Positions 29,866 to 41,946 of a DNA stretch of 64,000 bases are shown here, one piece after another; position 1 is the stretch's first letter; each line of letters starts with the position of its first letter. The notes below the pieces were generated by a model. It ran no database searches. It had not been told where the DNA came from and worked only from the letters and a program-made list of their open reading frames with translations. The position numbers and the translations under genes are program-made. This DNA comes from Oceaniglobus indicus (GTDB lineage: Bacteria > Pseudomonadota > Alphaproteobacteria > Rhodobacterales > Rhodobacteraceae): positions 62,001 to 126,000 of the forward strand of contig NZ_NMZM01000007.1 of the NCBI RefSeq assembly GCF_002751875.1, read 5' to 3'.

Positions 29866-32157
29866 ATGAACAAAGCGATCACCGACGGTCTGGTTCTGAT
29901 GCCGCCATCGTTCAGCCAGGGATTGGCCGTCTGGTCGAGCGAGGACGGGCGACCGGGTTCGGCGACCTATGAGAATGCACCGAACGCGGCATTCGTGCCG
30001 GCCGATCAGGATTTTGGCGGATCTCTGGAATTGATAAAGACCCAGAGTGTCCAAAAGCTGCGATATACCGGCGAGACGCCGCTTTTGCCCGGCTGCTATC
30101 TGCGGATTACGGCCAGGGTAAAGGCCGTCTCGGGCAATCTGCCCGCGGTGCGGATCGCGGGATATGCCGTGGGCGCCGGAAACAATCACGTGGGCGGCTT
30201 GGTCGAAAGCGGACCATCGGTGCAGTTGCAGAGCTATGGCGAGGTGGCCGAGGTCAGCGCGATCGTCGGAGTGGGCAATCGCACCGGGGTCGACATGGTC
30301 TGGGGGCGGGGGCCGCTGTTCGGCCATTTCGGTCTGGATCTGACCGGGCCGAGCGGCGGCGTGGTGCGTATCGATGATCTGGTGATCGAAGACATCACCG
30401 GCGCGTTTCTGCGCAACCTGATCAACTGGGTCGATGTCCGCGATTTCGGCGCCATCGGTGACGGAACCACCGATGATACGGCGGCTTTCCAGGCGGCGGA
30501 TGCTGCCGCGGATGGGCGTTCGGTGCTGGTTTCCGCCGGCAATTATCGGCTGAACGGTGACATGACCTTTGCCAACCGCGTTCGGTTCACCGGCACGATT
30601 TCGATGCCGACCAGCCGGCGCCTGATCTTGCGCAAGAATTACAACCTGCCGGCCTATGTCGATGCCTTCGGCGATGAGGTGATGGCGTTCCGCAAGGCCT
30701 TCCAGGCGCTGTTGAACAACACGGATCACGAGAGTCTGGACATGGGCGGGCTGCGTATCGAGGTGGATGCGCCCATCGACATGGCCGCCGCGGTGGATAA
30801 CCTGAACAGCTATGAGATCCGGCGTGTGATCCGCAACGGGCAGTTCAACGTCGTGTCCGGGAATGGCTGGAACACCCCCGCAGTGACGTCGAACGCGCAA
30901 TACCGCGTCAATGATTCCAAGCGTTTGACCAATGTGGCCAACGTCGCCAACATCGAGGTGGGATCCCTGGTCACCGGCAACGGCGTGGGGCGCGAGGTTT
31001 ACGTCCGCTCCAAGAACGTCGGCGCCGGCACGGTCGAGTTGAGCCAGCCGCTGTTCGGGCCGGCGGGCAATCAGAGCTATACCTTCCGGCGGTTCAGATA
31101 CGTGCTGGATTTCAGCGGCTTCGATCGGCTGAGCAAATTCACACTGACCGATATCGAGTTTCAGCTGGATGGCGAGGCCAGCGGCATCATGATGGCGCCG
31201 GAAGGGGAAACGTTTCACGTCAAGGATTGCTTCCTCACCAAGCCCAAGCATCGGGGCATCACCTCGATCGGGCGGGGGTGTCAGGATCTCCAGATCGACC
31301 GCTGCCATTTCATCTCGGCGGAACAGGCGCTGCCCGCGACCCAACGCCAGTCGATCGGGTTCAACGTCAACGCCAACGACGCCAAGATCCGCGACAGCCG
31401 GTTTCAGCGCCTTGGCACGACGATGGTCCTGTTCGGAAACGGACATCTCATGGTCGGCAATCACTGGTTTCAGGGCGACAATGTCACCAACGGGCCGCGC
31501 ACCGCTGGCGTGGTTCTGACCGAAACCAACGTGAAAACGGTGATCACGGGGAATTATCTGGACAACTCGTTCATCGAATGGACGAACGAGCATGATCCGC
31601 AGCCCGGGTTCAACAACGAATTCTCGTTCGGGGGGCTTTCGCTGACCGGCAACATCTTCACCTGCAACGATGTCGCGCCGTTCTTCAGCTGGCTGGTGGT
31701 CAAGCCTTACGGGCCGGGGCATTTCATGCAGGGTCTGAATGTCACCGGCAACACGTTCAAGTCGCTGAACGGTCAGATTGCCCGGATCGACCGTGTGGAT
31801 GATACCTTTGCCGAGCTTGATGCCGGCCTCGCGCGTCAGATCGTCTTTGCGGGAAACACGTTCAACGGCGTGTCGCAAATCACGATCAACCCGGTAACGT
31901 TGGAGTTCAACCAGGCCGACAATGCATCGACATGGGTGCTGAGCGTGGGGGGATACCTGCCGTTTTCGGGCTATGCGCGCACGGTTTCCGCAGTTGTTCC
32001 CGATGGCGAGATCCTGACCAGCGGTGCGGCGCGGGTTCATGACATGCCATCGGTGACGGTGCGCGACGGCCCGGCGCAGAATCGGGTGCGGCTGGGGTGG
32101 TCGGTGCCATCGCGCGGCCGGGTACAATTGACGGCGCGCTGCGACAAGCCGTTCTGA
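29866..32157 (+). CDS. Pectate-lyase-3/GH28-like right-handed beta-helix protein (possible tail spike or fibre)
   Basis: 763 residues from ATG 29866 (AAAGGAAA upstream). Residues 1-180 are a distinct N-terminal beta domain, and DFGAIGDGTTDDT (193-205) is the signature entry to a Pectate_lyase_3 beta-helix, which continues with repeated Gly-Asn rungs (for example VTGNTFKSLNG, FAGNTFNGVSQ) to about 690. There is no signal peptide. The family is well conserved in Rhodobacterales from memory. Absence of export signal, the beta-helix, and a CtrA-like site fit a phage-type spike or the accessory fibre of a gene transfer agent, though a cytosolic polysaccharide enzyme or non-classical secretion is possible. 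Function is inferred. Confidence 0.72.
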   Translation: MNKAITDGLVLMPPSFSQGLAVWSSEDGRPGSATYENAPNAAFVPADQDFGGSLELIKTQSVQKLRYTGETPLLPGCYLRITARVKAVSGNLPAVRIAGYAVGAGNNHVGGLVESGPSVQLQSYGEVAEVSAIVGVGNRTGVDMVWGRGPLFGHFGLDLTGPSGGVVRIDDLVIEDITGAFLRNLINWVDVRDFGAIGDGTTDDTAAFQAADAAADGRSVLVSAGNYRLNGDMTFANRVRFTGTISMPTSRRLILRKNYNLPAYVDAFGDEVMAFRKAFQALLNNTDHESLDMGGLRIEVDAPIDMAAAVDNLNSYEIRRVIRNGQFNVVSGNGWNTPAVTSNAQYRVNDSKRLTNVANVANIEVGSLVTGNGVGREVYVRSKNVGAGTVELSQPLFGPAGNQSYTFRRFRYVLDFSGFDRLSKFTLTDIEFQLDGEASGIMMAPEGETFHVKDCFLTKPKHRGITSIGRGCQDLQIDRCHFISAEQALPATQRQSIGFNVNANDAKIRDSRFQRLGTTMVLFGNGHLMVGNHWFQGDNVTNGPRTAGVVLTETNVKTVITGNYLDNSFIEWTNEHDPQPGFNNEFSFGGLSLTGNIFTCNDVAPFFSWLVVKPYGPGHFMQGLNVTGNTFKSLNGQIARIDRVDDTFAELDAGLARQIVFAGNTFNGVSQITINPVTLEFNQADNASTWVLSVGGYLPFSGYARTVSAVVPDGEILTSGAARVHDMPSVTVRDGPAQNRVRLGWSVPSRGRVQLTARCDKPF

Positions 32158-32160
32158 TCG

Positions 32161-32835
32161 TCACCATTCAAGCCAGGTGCCGGCCTTCAGGCCGGTGCTT
32201 TTATTTCCGACCAGCGGATGAACGAGGCCCAGTTCGACCTTCAGATCACCTTTCATGCGGCGGACATAGCTGGGCGCGAGGCTGACGATGGTGTCGACGC
32301 CGTTGTCATACATCTGCACCTGCAGGATCAGATGGGACTTGGTGTCGGGCGAGAGACCGATCGTCAGGTCGGATTTTCCCCAGAGGTCCTTGGTCGTCAT
32401 TCCGTGCCCGAAGGTGGTTTCAACCCCGATCCATCCCGGCCCCCATCTCGTGTCAAAGCTGCGCCCCCATGCGAAACCCGGCTGGATCAGGGTTTCACGC
32501 CCGCCGCCGGGTTTGGAGCGGACACCGGCGCCCAGTTCAAGCGCGAACAGGTTGTCGCCCCAGGCAAGGCCAACGGGATAGCGCGCGAACGCGAGCACCT
32601 CGTAGGTGCGCCCGGTATCGGTTCCACCGCCCTTGACCCCGAATGTCAGCCGCTCGCTCAGGCCATATTCCGCATGAAACGAGGTATAGGCGGTGATCGT
32701 GTCATCGTCGCGTTCGACCAGTTCCTGGGTCACCGAAAAGAACCCCGTTCCGGCCGCACGGGGCCAAGCCCCGGCGTCTGCGCCGGCGGGCAGGCCAATG
32801 ACGAACATCGCAACAAGGCTGAGGACGCGTGACAT
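32161..32835 (-). CDS. Probable outer-membrane beta-barrel protein
   Basis: 224 residues. A signal peptide (about 1-21, ending ADAGAW) precedes a sequence of alternating hydrophobic and polar residues, rich in Gly and aromatic residues, with repeated strands such as YGLSERLTFGVKGGGTDTG and GDNLFALELGAGV. The last residues are WLEW, an aromatic end like the BamA-recognised tail of outer-membrane proteins. No specific family is recognised. The start is 24 bp downstream of a perfect CtrA box. It converges on the beta-helix gene with three bases between the stops. Confidence 0.65.
   Translation of the reverse strand: MSRVLSLVAMFVIGLPAGADAGAWPRAAGTGFFSVTQELVERDDDTITAYTSFHAEYGLSERLTFGVKGGGTDTGRTYEVLAFARYPVGLAWGDNLFALELGAGVRSKPGGGRETLIQPGFAWGRSFDTRWGPGWIGVETTFGHGMTTKDLWGKSDLTIGLSPDTKSHLILQVQMYDNGVDTIVSLAPSYVRRMKGDLKVELGLVHPLVGNKSTGLKAGTWLEW
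32179..32202 (+). terminator. Probable terminator for the beta-helix gene, inside the barrel gene's 3' end
   Basis: CCGGCC-TTCA-GGCCGG followed by TGCTTTTATTT lies just after the beta-helix stop, within the 3' coding end of the convergent gene. Confidence 0.45.
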
Positions 32836-32858
32836 TCGCCCACCCTGCGCCCGCCTGG

Positions 32859-32874
32859 TTAACGCCGTCTTAAC
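32859..32874 (-). promoter_or_regulatory. Perfect CtrA box upstream of the outer-membrane barrel gene
   Basis: TTAA-CGCCGTC-TTAAC matches the consensus exactly and also in minus orientation (TTAA-GACGGCG-TTAAC). It starts 24 bp before the ATG, which leaves room for a -10 element and only a very short leader. Close spacing could mean activation with a short leader, or repression. Confidence 0.72.
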
Positions 32875-32903
32875 GACGGGGATGGCCGTGCGGCCTCGCG
32901 GCC

Positions 32904-35075
<2,172 letters not shown>

Positions 35076-35265
35076 GGCATGCGTCCTTCTGGCATGGTCC
35101 AGATGTGTGGTTTCGCGGGGTCAGATCAAGCGGGCAGGCGCAGAAACCCTGCGTTGTGCGCGATCCGCCCGGATGCGGCAAGGGGGATGGCGGCCGCGGC
35201 ATCTGTGTGCTTGCCCCCGGTGTGATTGTTCGGGATAAGAGATGCGAAATGTGTGGAGACCCTCA

Positions 35266-35577
35266 ATGACCGCCCGTATCTATCGCCCCGCCAAGACCGC
35301 GATGTCGTCCGGCACCGCCAACACCCGTGACTGGATCCTCGAGTTCGTGGCCAACAGTCCGCGCGAGGTCGATCCGCTGATGGGCTGGACCAGTTCCGAT
35401 GATACCCAGGCGCAGGTCAGACTGCGCTTCGAGACCAAGGAACAGGCGTTGGAATACGCGCAGGAAAACGGGATCATGGCCGTGGTGACAACGCCTCGGA
35501 CCCGCCGCGCCAATATCCGCCCCGGTGGCTATAGCGAGAATTTCGCGACGGACAGACGCGGGTCTTGGACACACTGA
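35266..35577 (+). CDS. NDUFS4-like complex I accessory subunit
   Basis: 103 residues. The pattern [14 protein letters not shown], then [36 protein letters not shown], is that of the mitochondrial NDUFS4 (18-kDa, AQDQ) subunit family, also found in alphaproteobacterial complex I. It is usually encoded away from the nuo operon, as here. It should sit on the matrix/cytoplasmic arm of NADH dehydrogenase. The upstream in-frame eight codons are not needed. Confidence 0.88.
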   Translation: MTARIYRPAKTAMSSGTANTRDWILEFVANSPREVDPLMGWTSSDDTQAQVRLRFETKEQALEYAQENGIMAVVTTPRTRRANIRPGGYSENFATDRRGSWTH

Positions 35578-35677
35578 CGCGGTCGGCGGGGTTACAGCGC
35601 GCCCTGACCCCGCGCCGGCAGGCCGCGACAGACGCCCCGGGCCACCTCCGATCTTCCCCAGCCTGAGCGGAACCTCG

Positions 35678-36604
35678 ATGACCATCACCCACCTCGTTAC
35701 CCATTCCGGCGGTTTCCATGCGGACGAGGTGCTGTCGTCGGTCGTTCTGACGCGCCTGTTTCCCGATGCGGTGGTGGTCCGGTCGCGCGACGAAAGCTGG
35801 ATCACCCCCGCCGCCAGCCGGATCGTCTATGACGTGGGCCGGAATTACGATCCCGAAGCGCTGATCTTCGATCATCATCAACGCCCGAACCCGCTGCGCG
35901 AGGATGGTCAACCCTACAGCTCGTTCGGGCTGATCTGGCGGCATTTCGGGCGCGATTACCTGCGGGCGCTGGCCGTGCCCGAGGCGGATATCGAGAATGT
36001 TCATCGCGGGTTCGACCAGGGGTTCGTCCTGCCTGTCGATATGCTCGACAACGGCGCGCTTGAGCCTTCGGTCGCGGGCGTTCTGGCGGGCATGACGCTG
36101 CCGGTGCTTCTGGAAACGCTGAAGCCCGTGTTCGACGAACGCGACGAGACGGCAGATGACCGCGCCTTCCTGGACGCGCTGCCGGTGGCGCGGGCCTTTG
36201 TCGAGGCCGCGATCAGGGGCCGGGCCGCCAAGCTGCGCGCGGAACACATGGTGCTGCAGGCGATCGAGGCCGCGGGCACTTCGCACGTGCTTGAATTGCC
36301 GATGGGGATGCCGTTCCGTTCGGCGATCGAAAAGGCGGGTGCGGATCACCTGTTGTTCGTGGTCCATCCGCGCGGCGACGACTGGGCCCTGACCACGATC
36401 CGCAAGAGTGGCGACAGCTTCGCGGCCCGCGCGGACCTGCCCGAAACATGGGCCGGGTTGACCGACGCCGAGCTGGAAAAGGCGTCCGGTGTGGCGGGCG
36501 CGAAGTTCTGCCACAACGCGCGCTTCATCGCCGTGGCCGCCACGCGCGACGCCGTCCTCGAGATGGCGAACCGGGCCGTTCAGGAGGCAGGCGCGCCGGC
36601 CTGA
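35678..36604 (+). CDS. MYG1/UPF0160 family metal-dependent hydrolase
   Basis: 308 residues. HSGGFHADE near the start, the DHH-type FDHHQRPN motif and the aspartate in LDNGALEPS mark the MYG1 family, which belongs to the DHH/DHHA phosphoesterase group; the eukaryotic member is a 3'-5' RNA exonuclease. The bacterial substrate is unknown. The start MTITHLVTHSGGFHADE is the conserved N-terminus. It follows the NDUFS4-like gene by 100 bp and converges on sucB. Confidence 0.88.
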   Translation: MTITHLVTHSGGFHADEVLSSVVLTRLFPDAVVVRSRDESWITPAASRIVYDVGRNYDPEALIFDHHQRPNPLREDGQPYSSFGLIWRHFGRDYLRALAVPEADIENVHRGFDQGFVLPVDMLDNGALEPSVAGVLAGMTLPVLLETLKPVFDERDETADDRAFLDALPVARAFVEAAIRGRAAKLRAEHMVLQAIEAAGTSHVLELPMGMPFRSAIEKAGADHLLFVVHPRGDDWALTTIRKSGDSFAARADLPETWAGLTDAELEKASGVAGAKFCHNARFIAVAATRDAVLEMANRAVQEAGAPA

Positions 36605-36710
36605 TCAACGCGCCGGTGGGGCGGGCGTGGACGCGCGCCGCGATGCTTCCGACAACACCTGTTTCCCAAGTGCCGCACCATCGTCCGTGCAACGCGACGC
36701 GCGTTTCGTC

Positions 36711-36744
36711 TGTCACGGCGGCGGCCGAATGCGCCGCCGTGACA
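36711..36744. terminator. Strong convergent hairpin between MYG1 and sucB
   Basis: A perfect 12-bp stem TGTCACGGCGGC / GCCGCCGTGACA with a 10-base loop lies in the 166-bp gap between convergent genes. Confidence 0.6.
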
Positions 36745-36751
36745 TGATGTT

Positions 36752-36772
36752 CCGCCCGCCGGGGGCGGTTTT
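36752..36772 (+). terminator. Second terminator touching the sucB stop
   Basis: CCGCCC / GGGCGG with a 5-base loop leads into TTTT on the plus strand, where it would end the MYG1 transcript. The last T's are part of the sucB stop codon. Confidence 0.5.
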
Positions 36773-38321
36773 ACAGATCCATCAGCAACCGGCGCGGATC
36801 TTCCAACGCCTCTTTCACCCGGACCAGGAAGGTCACAGCGCCCTTGCCGTCGACAATGCGGTGGTCATAGCTCAGGGCCAGATACATCATCGGCCGGATC
36901 ACGACCTGGCCATCGATGGCCATCGGGCGGTCCTGGATCTTGTGCATCCCAAGGATGCCCGACTGCGGCGGGTTCAGGATCGGCGACGACATGAGCGAGC
37001 CATAGACACCGCCGTTCGAGATCGTGAAGGTGCCGCCCTGCATCTCGGCCATGGACAGCTTGCCGTCGCGGGCCTTGGCGCCCATTTCGGCGATGCTCTT
37101 CTCGATGGTTGCGAACGACATGGCGTCGGCGTCGCGGATCACCGGCACGACAAGGCCGGTGGGCGTGCCCGCCGCGATCCCCATGTGCACGAAGTTCTTG
37201 TAGACCACATCGGTGCCGTCGATCTCGGCGTTGACCTCGGGCACCTCTTTCAGGGCATGAACGCAGGCCTTGGTGAAGAACGACATGAAGCCCAGTTTCA
37301 CGCCGTGCTTCTTCAGGAACAGATCCTTGTATTCGTTGCGCAACGCCATGACCTCGGTCATGTCCGCCTCGTTATAGGTGGTCAGCATCGCGGCGGTGTT
37401 CTGGCTGTCCTTCAGCCGCTTGGCGATGGTCTGGCGCAGGCGTGTCATCTTGACCCGTTCCTCGCGGTCGGCGTCCGATGCGGGCGAGGGGGCACGTTTC
37501 TGGGCAGGCTGGGCGGGCGCGCTCTGCGCAGCAGGCGGGGCCGACCCTGCCGCGATGGCCTTTTGAACGTCTTCCTTCATGATCCGGCCGTCCTTGCCGG
37601 TGCCGGTGACGGCATCGCGCGAGATGCCTTCGTCGGCCATCATCTTCTTGGCCGAAGGCGCATCTTCGCCGGTTGCGCCCGTTCCCTCGAGACCACCCGG
37701 TTCCTCGGTCGTGTCGGGGGTGCCTTCGTCGGCGGAATAGGCCGCGCCCGAACCGCCGCGCGACATCGTACCCAGCTTGCCGCCGGCCTCGACGGTGTCG
37801 CCCTCTTTCGCCAGAATCTTGCCCATCACGCCGGCGGCGGGGGCCGGAACCTCGACGCTGACCTTGTCGGTCTCCAGCTCGCACAGCATCTCGTCGGCCT
37901 CGACGGCGTCGCCTTCCTTCTTGAACCAGGTGGACACCGTCGCCTCGGTCACGGATTCGCCCAGGGTCGGCACCATGATGTCGACCGACTGACCGCCTCC
38001 GGATTTCTCTTCGGGGGCGGCTTCCGTTGTCTCGGCCTTCTCGGCGCTGGCCTTCGGCTTGGTTTCTTCCGGGCCGGCCGAACCTTCCTCGGCGATATTG
38101 GCCAAAAGGGCGTCGACGCCCACCGTCTCGCCTTCGGCGGCGACGATCTCGGACAGGACACCGGCGGCGGGCGAGGGCACTTCCACCGTCACCTTGTCGG
38201 TTTCCAGCTCGCACAGCATTTCATCGGCCGCGACGGTATCGCCGGCCTTCTTGAACCATGTGGCGACGGTGGCCTCGGTGACGGATTCGCCCAGCGTGGG
38301 CACGCGAACTTCGGTTGCCAT
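36771..38321 (-). CDS. sucB: Dihydrolipoyllysine succinyltransferase E2 (SucB/OdhB) with two lipoyl domains
   Basis: 516 residues. There are two tandem lipoyl domains: one with lipoyl-lysine in ETDK43 and a second in ETDK153, nearly identical ([12 protein letters not shown] and [12 protein letters not shown]), joined by an Ala/Glu-rich linker. The E3-binding domain ([13 protein letters not shown]) and the acyltransferase core, with catalytic DHRIVDG, follow. Many SucB proteins have a single lipoyl domain, so this is a duplicated form. It is the E2 of the 2-oxoglutarate dehydrogenase complex. It starts 4 bp after the sucA stop; lpd (E3) is not in the window. Confidence 0.96.
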   Translation of the reverse strand: MATEVRVPTLGESVTEATVATWFKKAGDTVAADEMLCELETDKVTVEVPSPAAGVLSEIVAAEGETVGVDALLANIAEEGSAGPEETKPKASAEKAETTEAAPEEKSGGGQSVDIMVPTLGESVTEATVSTWFKKEGDAVEADEMLCELETDKVSVEVPAPAAGVMGKILAKEGDTVEAGGKLGTMSRGGSGAAYSADEGTPDTTEEPGGLEGTGATGEDAPSAKKMMADEGISRDAVTGTGKDGRIMKEDVQKAIAAGSAPPAAQSAPAQPAQKRAPSPASDADREERVKMTRLRQTIAKRLKDSQNTAAMLTTYNEADMTEVMALRNEYKDLFLKKHGVKLGFMSFFTKACVHALKEVPEVNAEIDGTDVVYKNFVHMGIAAGTPTGLVVPVIRDADAMSFATIEKSIAEMGAKARDGKLSMAEMQGGTFTISNGGVYGSLMSSPILNPPQSGILGMHKIQDRPMAIDGQVVIRPMMYLALSYDHRIVDGKGAVTFLVRVKEALEDPRRLLMDL

Positions 38322-38325
38322 GATC

Positions 38326-41298
38326 TTATCCTTCCAGTCCAAGCGCGGTATCGACCAGCGCGGATTGTTGTGCCTTGTGTTGCGACGCGAGGCCGGTGGC
38401 CGGCGACGCCGCGGCGCTGCGCCCGACATAGACGGGGCGTGTGGTCTTGGCGCCGATCCGCGACAGAACCCATTCGATGTTCGGTTCGATGAAGTTCCAG
38501 GCGCCCTGGTTCTTGGGTTCTTCCTGGCACCAGATCATCTCGGCCTGCTTGAAGCGCTCCAGCTCCTTCACGAGGCTGAGCGCCGGGAACGGATAGAACT
38601 GTTCGATGCGCAGCAGATAGATGTCGTCCAGCCCCTCGGCGTCGCGTTTTTCCAGCAGGTCGTAATACACCTTGCCCGAACACAGCACGACGCGCCGGAT
38701 CTTGTCGTCGGGTTGCAGTGTCATGTCGGAATTGCCGTATTGCGCATCGTCCCACAGCACGCGGTGGAACGACGATCCGGTCTGGAAATCCTCGGCCTTG
38801 TTCACCGCCATCTTGTGACGCAGCAGCGATTTCGGCGTCATCAGGATCAGCGGCTTGCGATAGCTGCGGTGCAGCTGGCGGCGCAGGATGTGGAAATAGT
38901 TGGCCGGCGTCGTGCAATTGGCGACGATCCAGTTGTCCTGACCGCACATCTGCAGGAACCGTTCGAGACGCGCGCTGGAATGTTCCGGGCCCTGTCCCTC
39001 ATACCCGTGGGGCAGCAGGCAGACCAGGCCAGACATCCGCAGCCATTTGGATTCGCCCGACGAGATGAACTGGTCGAACATGATCTGCGCGCCGTTGGCA
39101 AAATCGCCGAACTGTGCTTCCCACAGGGTCAGGGCGTTGGGTTCGGCCAGCGAATAGCCGTATTCGAAGCCCAGCACCGCGTATTCCGACAGCATCGAAT
39201 CGATGACCTCGTAATGCGCCTGGCCTTCGCGGATGTGGTTCAGCGGATAATAGCGGTCTTCGCTCTCCTGGTTGACGATGGCCGAATGGCGTTGCGAGAA
39301 CGTGCCGCGCGCGCTGTCCTGTCCGGCAAGGCGGACGGGATAGCCTTCGGTCAGCAGCCCGCCGAACGCCAGGGCCTCGGCCGTCGCCCAGTCGAACCCG
39401 ACGCCGGTCTCGAACATCTTCTTCTTGGCCTCGAGCAGACGGTCGATTGTCTTGTGGGTGGCAAACCCCTCGGGCACCGTGGTCAGCGCCTTGCCGATCT
39501 CGTCGAAGGTCGATTTCTTGATCGCCGTCTTGCCGCGCTGGTATTTCTGCCCCTGCTTGTCCAGGTGCGACCAGCGCCCGTCCAGCCAGTCGGCCTTGTT
39601 GGGGCGGTATTCCTTGCCGGCCTCGAACTCGTCGTTCAGGAAGCTCTGGAACTTGGCCTTGGCATCCTCGATCTCGCCTTCGGGGATCAGGCCGTCGGCG
39701 ATCAGGCGATCGGTATAGAGCGTCAGCGTCGTCTTCTGTTTCTTGATCTTGTTGTACATCTGGGGGTTGGTGAACATCGGTTCATCCCCCTCGTTGTGAC
39801 CGAACCGGCGATAGCAGAAGATGTCGATCACCACGTCCTTGTGAAACTTCTGGCGGAACTCGGTTGCCACCTTGGCGGCGTGGACCACGGCTTCGGGATC
39901 GTCGCCGTTGACGTGGAAGATCGGCGCCTCGACCACCAGCGCGTTGTCGGTGGGATAGGGGGACGAGCGCGAGAAGCTGGGCGCGGTGGTGAACCCGATC
40001 TGGTTGTTCACCACGATATGCATGGTGCCGCCCGTGCGATGGCCGCGCAGACCCGACAGCGCGAAACATTCGGCGACGACGCCCTGGCCCGCGAAGGCCG
40101 CATCGCCATGCAGCAGGATCGGCAGAACCTTGGTGCGGTCCTCGTTGCCCAGCTGGTCCTGCTTGGCGCGCGCCTTGCCCAGGACCACGGGGTTCACCGC
40201 CTCGAGATGGCTGGGGTTGGCGGTCAGCGACAGGTGCACCGAATTGCCGTCGAATTCACGGTCCGACGATGCGCCCAGGTGGTATTTGACGTCGCCCGAT
40301 CCGTCGACATCCTCGGGCTTGAAGGATCCGCCCTGGAACTCGTTGAAGATCGCGCGATAGGGCTTTTGCATCACGTTGGCCAGCACCGACAGGCGCCCGC
40401 GGTGCGGCATCCCGATGGTGATCTCCTTGACGCCCAGGTTGCCGCCCCGCTTGATGATCTGCTCCATCGCGGGGATCAGCGCCTCGCCGCCGTCCAGACC
40501 GAACCGCTTGGTGCCCATGTATTTGACATGAAGGAACTTTTCGAAGCCTTCCGCCTCGACCAGGCTGTTCAGGATCGCCTTGCGTCCCTCGCGGGTAAAA
40601 CGGATTTCCTTGTCGTATCCCTCGATCCGTTCCTTCAGCCAGGCGGCCTGGGTCGGGTCGGAGATATGCATGTATTGCAGCGCGAAGGTGCCGCAATAGG
40701 TGCGCCGCACGATCGCCAGGATCTCGGCCAGGGTCGCGACCTCAAGCCCCAGCACATTGTCGATGAAGATCGGGCGATCCATGTCGGCGGCGTCAAAGCC
40801 ATAGGATGCGGGGTCCAGTTCCGGGTGGTCGCCGGAATCGCGCATCCCCAAGGGATCCAGGTCGGCGGCCAGATGGCCCCGGATGCGATAGGCGCGGATC
40901 AACATCAGCGCGCGGATCGAATCCAGCACCGCCTTGCGGATCTGCGTATCGGAAACCGAAACGCCTTTTTCCTCGGCCTTGGCGGCGATCTTCTGCCCGG
41001 CGGCTTTCGCGTCCTTCGCCATGGCGGCGGGGGCGGTGGGCCATTGCCCGTCCAGGGCCGCGGTCAGATCGTCGTCCGGCTGTGGCGGCCAGTCGGTGCG
41101 CGCCCAGCTTGGGCCCGATGCCTCGGCCTTGGCGTCCTCGGGGCTGTCGCCCAGAGCCTTGAAGAACGCGCGCCAGCTTTCGTCCACCGCCGACGGGTCG
41201 TTGGCATAGCGGGCGTAAAGCTGTTCCAGGTATTCGGCGTTGTGCCCCTGCATGAAGCTGGAGGCGTGGAAGGCATCGTTCGGGGACTGATCGGTCAT
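38326..41298 (-). CDS. sucA: 2-oxoglutarate dehydrogenase E1 (SucA)
   Basis: 990 residues, normal for OdhA/SucA. The N-terminal [12 protein letters not shown] helix, the thiamine-diphosphate site [11 protein letters not shown], and the [21 protein letters not shown] and [19 protein letters not shown] segments of the C-terminal transketolase half are intact. It decarboxylates 2-oxoglutarate and hands succinyl to SucB. It is the second-to-last gene of the suc unit; the ATG (TCACGAGGTG-like upstream) is 145 bp from the DUF805 stop. Confidence 0.97.
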   Translation of the reverse strand: MTDQSPNDAFHASSFMQGHNAEYLEQLYARYANDPSAVDESWRAFFKALGDSPEDAKAEASGPSWARTDWPPQPDDDLTAALDGQWPTAPAAMAKDAKAAGQKIAAKAEEKGVSVSDTQIRKAVLDSIRALMLIRAYRIRGHLAADLDPLGMRDSGDHPELDPASYGFDAADMDRPIFIDNVLGLEVATLAEILAIVRRTYCGTFALQYMHISDPTQAAWLKERIEGYDKEIRFTREGRKAILNSLVEAEGFEKFLHVKYMGTKRFGLDGGEALIPAMEQIIKRGGNLGVKEITIGMPHRGRLSVLANVMQKPYRAIFNEFQGGSFKPEDVDGSGDVKYHLGASSDREFDGNSVHLSLTANPSHLEAVNPVVLGKARAKQDQLGNEDRTKVLPILLHGDAAFAGQGVVAECFALSGLRGHRTGGTMHIVVNNQIGFTTAPSFSRSSPYPTDNALVVEAPIFHVNGDDPEAVVHAAKVATEFRQKFHKDVVIDIFCYRRFGHNEGDEPMFTNPQMYNKIKKQKTTLTLYTDRLIADGLIPEGEIEDAKAKFQSFLNDEFEAGKEYRPNKADWLDGRWSHLDKQGQKYQRGKTAIKKSTFDEIGKALTTVPEGFATHKTIDRLLEAKKKMFETGVGFDWATAEALAFGGLLTEGYPVRLAGQDSARGTFSQRHSAIVNQESEDRYYPLNHIREGQAHYEVIDSMLSEYAVLGFEYGYSLAEPNALTLWEAQFGDFANGAQIMFDQFISSGESKWLRMSGLVCLLPHGYEGQGPEHSSARLERFLQMCGQDNWIVANCTTPANYFHILRRQLHRSYRKPLILMTPKSLLRHKMAVNKAEDFQTGSSFHRVLWDDAQYGNSDMTLQPDDKIRRVVLCSGKVYYDLLEKRDAEGLDDIYLLRIEQFYPFPALSLVKELERFKQAEMIWCQEEPKNQGAWNFIEPNIEWVLSRIGAKTTRPVYVGRSAAASPATGLASQHKAQQSALVDTALGLEG

Positions 41299-41442
41299 GG
41301 GATCACCTCGTGGGACGGAAATGAAGGCCGGAGCTTTTCGGGCCGGGATCTGAGGGCAACGGCAAGACGCCCCTGGGATTCGTGAAGGACATAGGCATCC
41401 CGTGCGTGGCCGCCAATATCGACGTGTCGAACATGGCCGGCA

Positions 41443-41946
41443 TCATGGTTGTGGCCCCCACTGGTTGGGGCGCGGCTCGCTCGGGCGGGCAAGCCACCAC
41501 AGCACCAGCAGCGGCGAGACGGCAAGCACGATCATCGCCGGGATCAGGATCGCGCTGGCAACGATGTCCGCCGCGCCGTCCTGCACCGCGTCGAGCCCGC
41601 CAAAGAACGCCAGCGCGCCGGTGATGCCGACCATCACGATCAGCGGATAGAACAGGTAAAACCCCGTGCGGCCGGTGTCGTGCATCCGCCGCCATCCCGC
41701 CGCAAGGGCGGGCAGGAACGTGACAAGCGCGAACAGCCCGGCAAGGGGGCCATCGGCCTGCAGGGCCGCGTGGCCGGGCGAGGTTTCGACCATGGTGGTG
41801 CCGAACAGGATCGCATCGACCACGCCGAACAGGATCGTGCCGATGATCACGAACAGGATGAACTTCCAGTATTCCGGTCGCGAGGCACGGCCCGAGAAGG
41901 TGACATACTTGCGCATGCAGGTGCGTATCGCCTGAGTGAACGTCAT
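41443..41946 (-). CDS. DUF805 family membrane protein
   Basis: 167 residues. The pattern YVTFSGRASRPEYWKFILF near the start and WRRMHDTGRTGFYLF in the middle define DUF805 membrane proteins. There are three to four helices (about 25-45, 66-84, 98-118, 130-150). Function unknown. Its start overlaps the stop of the preceding secreted-protein gene (ATGA), so the two are co-translated, and both lie between sucD and sucA. Confidence 0.85.
   Translation of the reverse strand: MTFTQAIRTCMRKYVTFSGRASRPEYWKFILFVIIGTILFGVVDAILFGTTMVETSPGHAALQADGPLAGLFALVTFLPALAAGWRRMHDTGRTGFYLFYPLIVMVGITGALAFFGGLDAVQDGAADIVASAILIPAMIVLAVSPLLVLWWLARPSEPRPNQWGPQP

Noticed and set aside
38059-41385. 1108-codon open frame antisense to sucA
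   Set aside because: Its length comes from codon bias of sucA on the minus strand; no family features are visible and sucA is intact.
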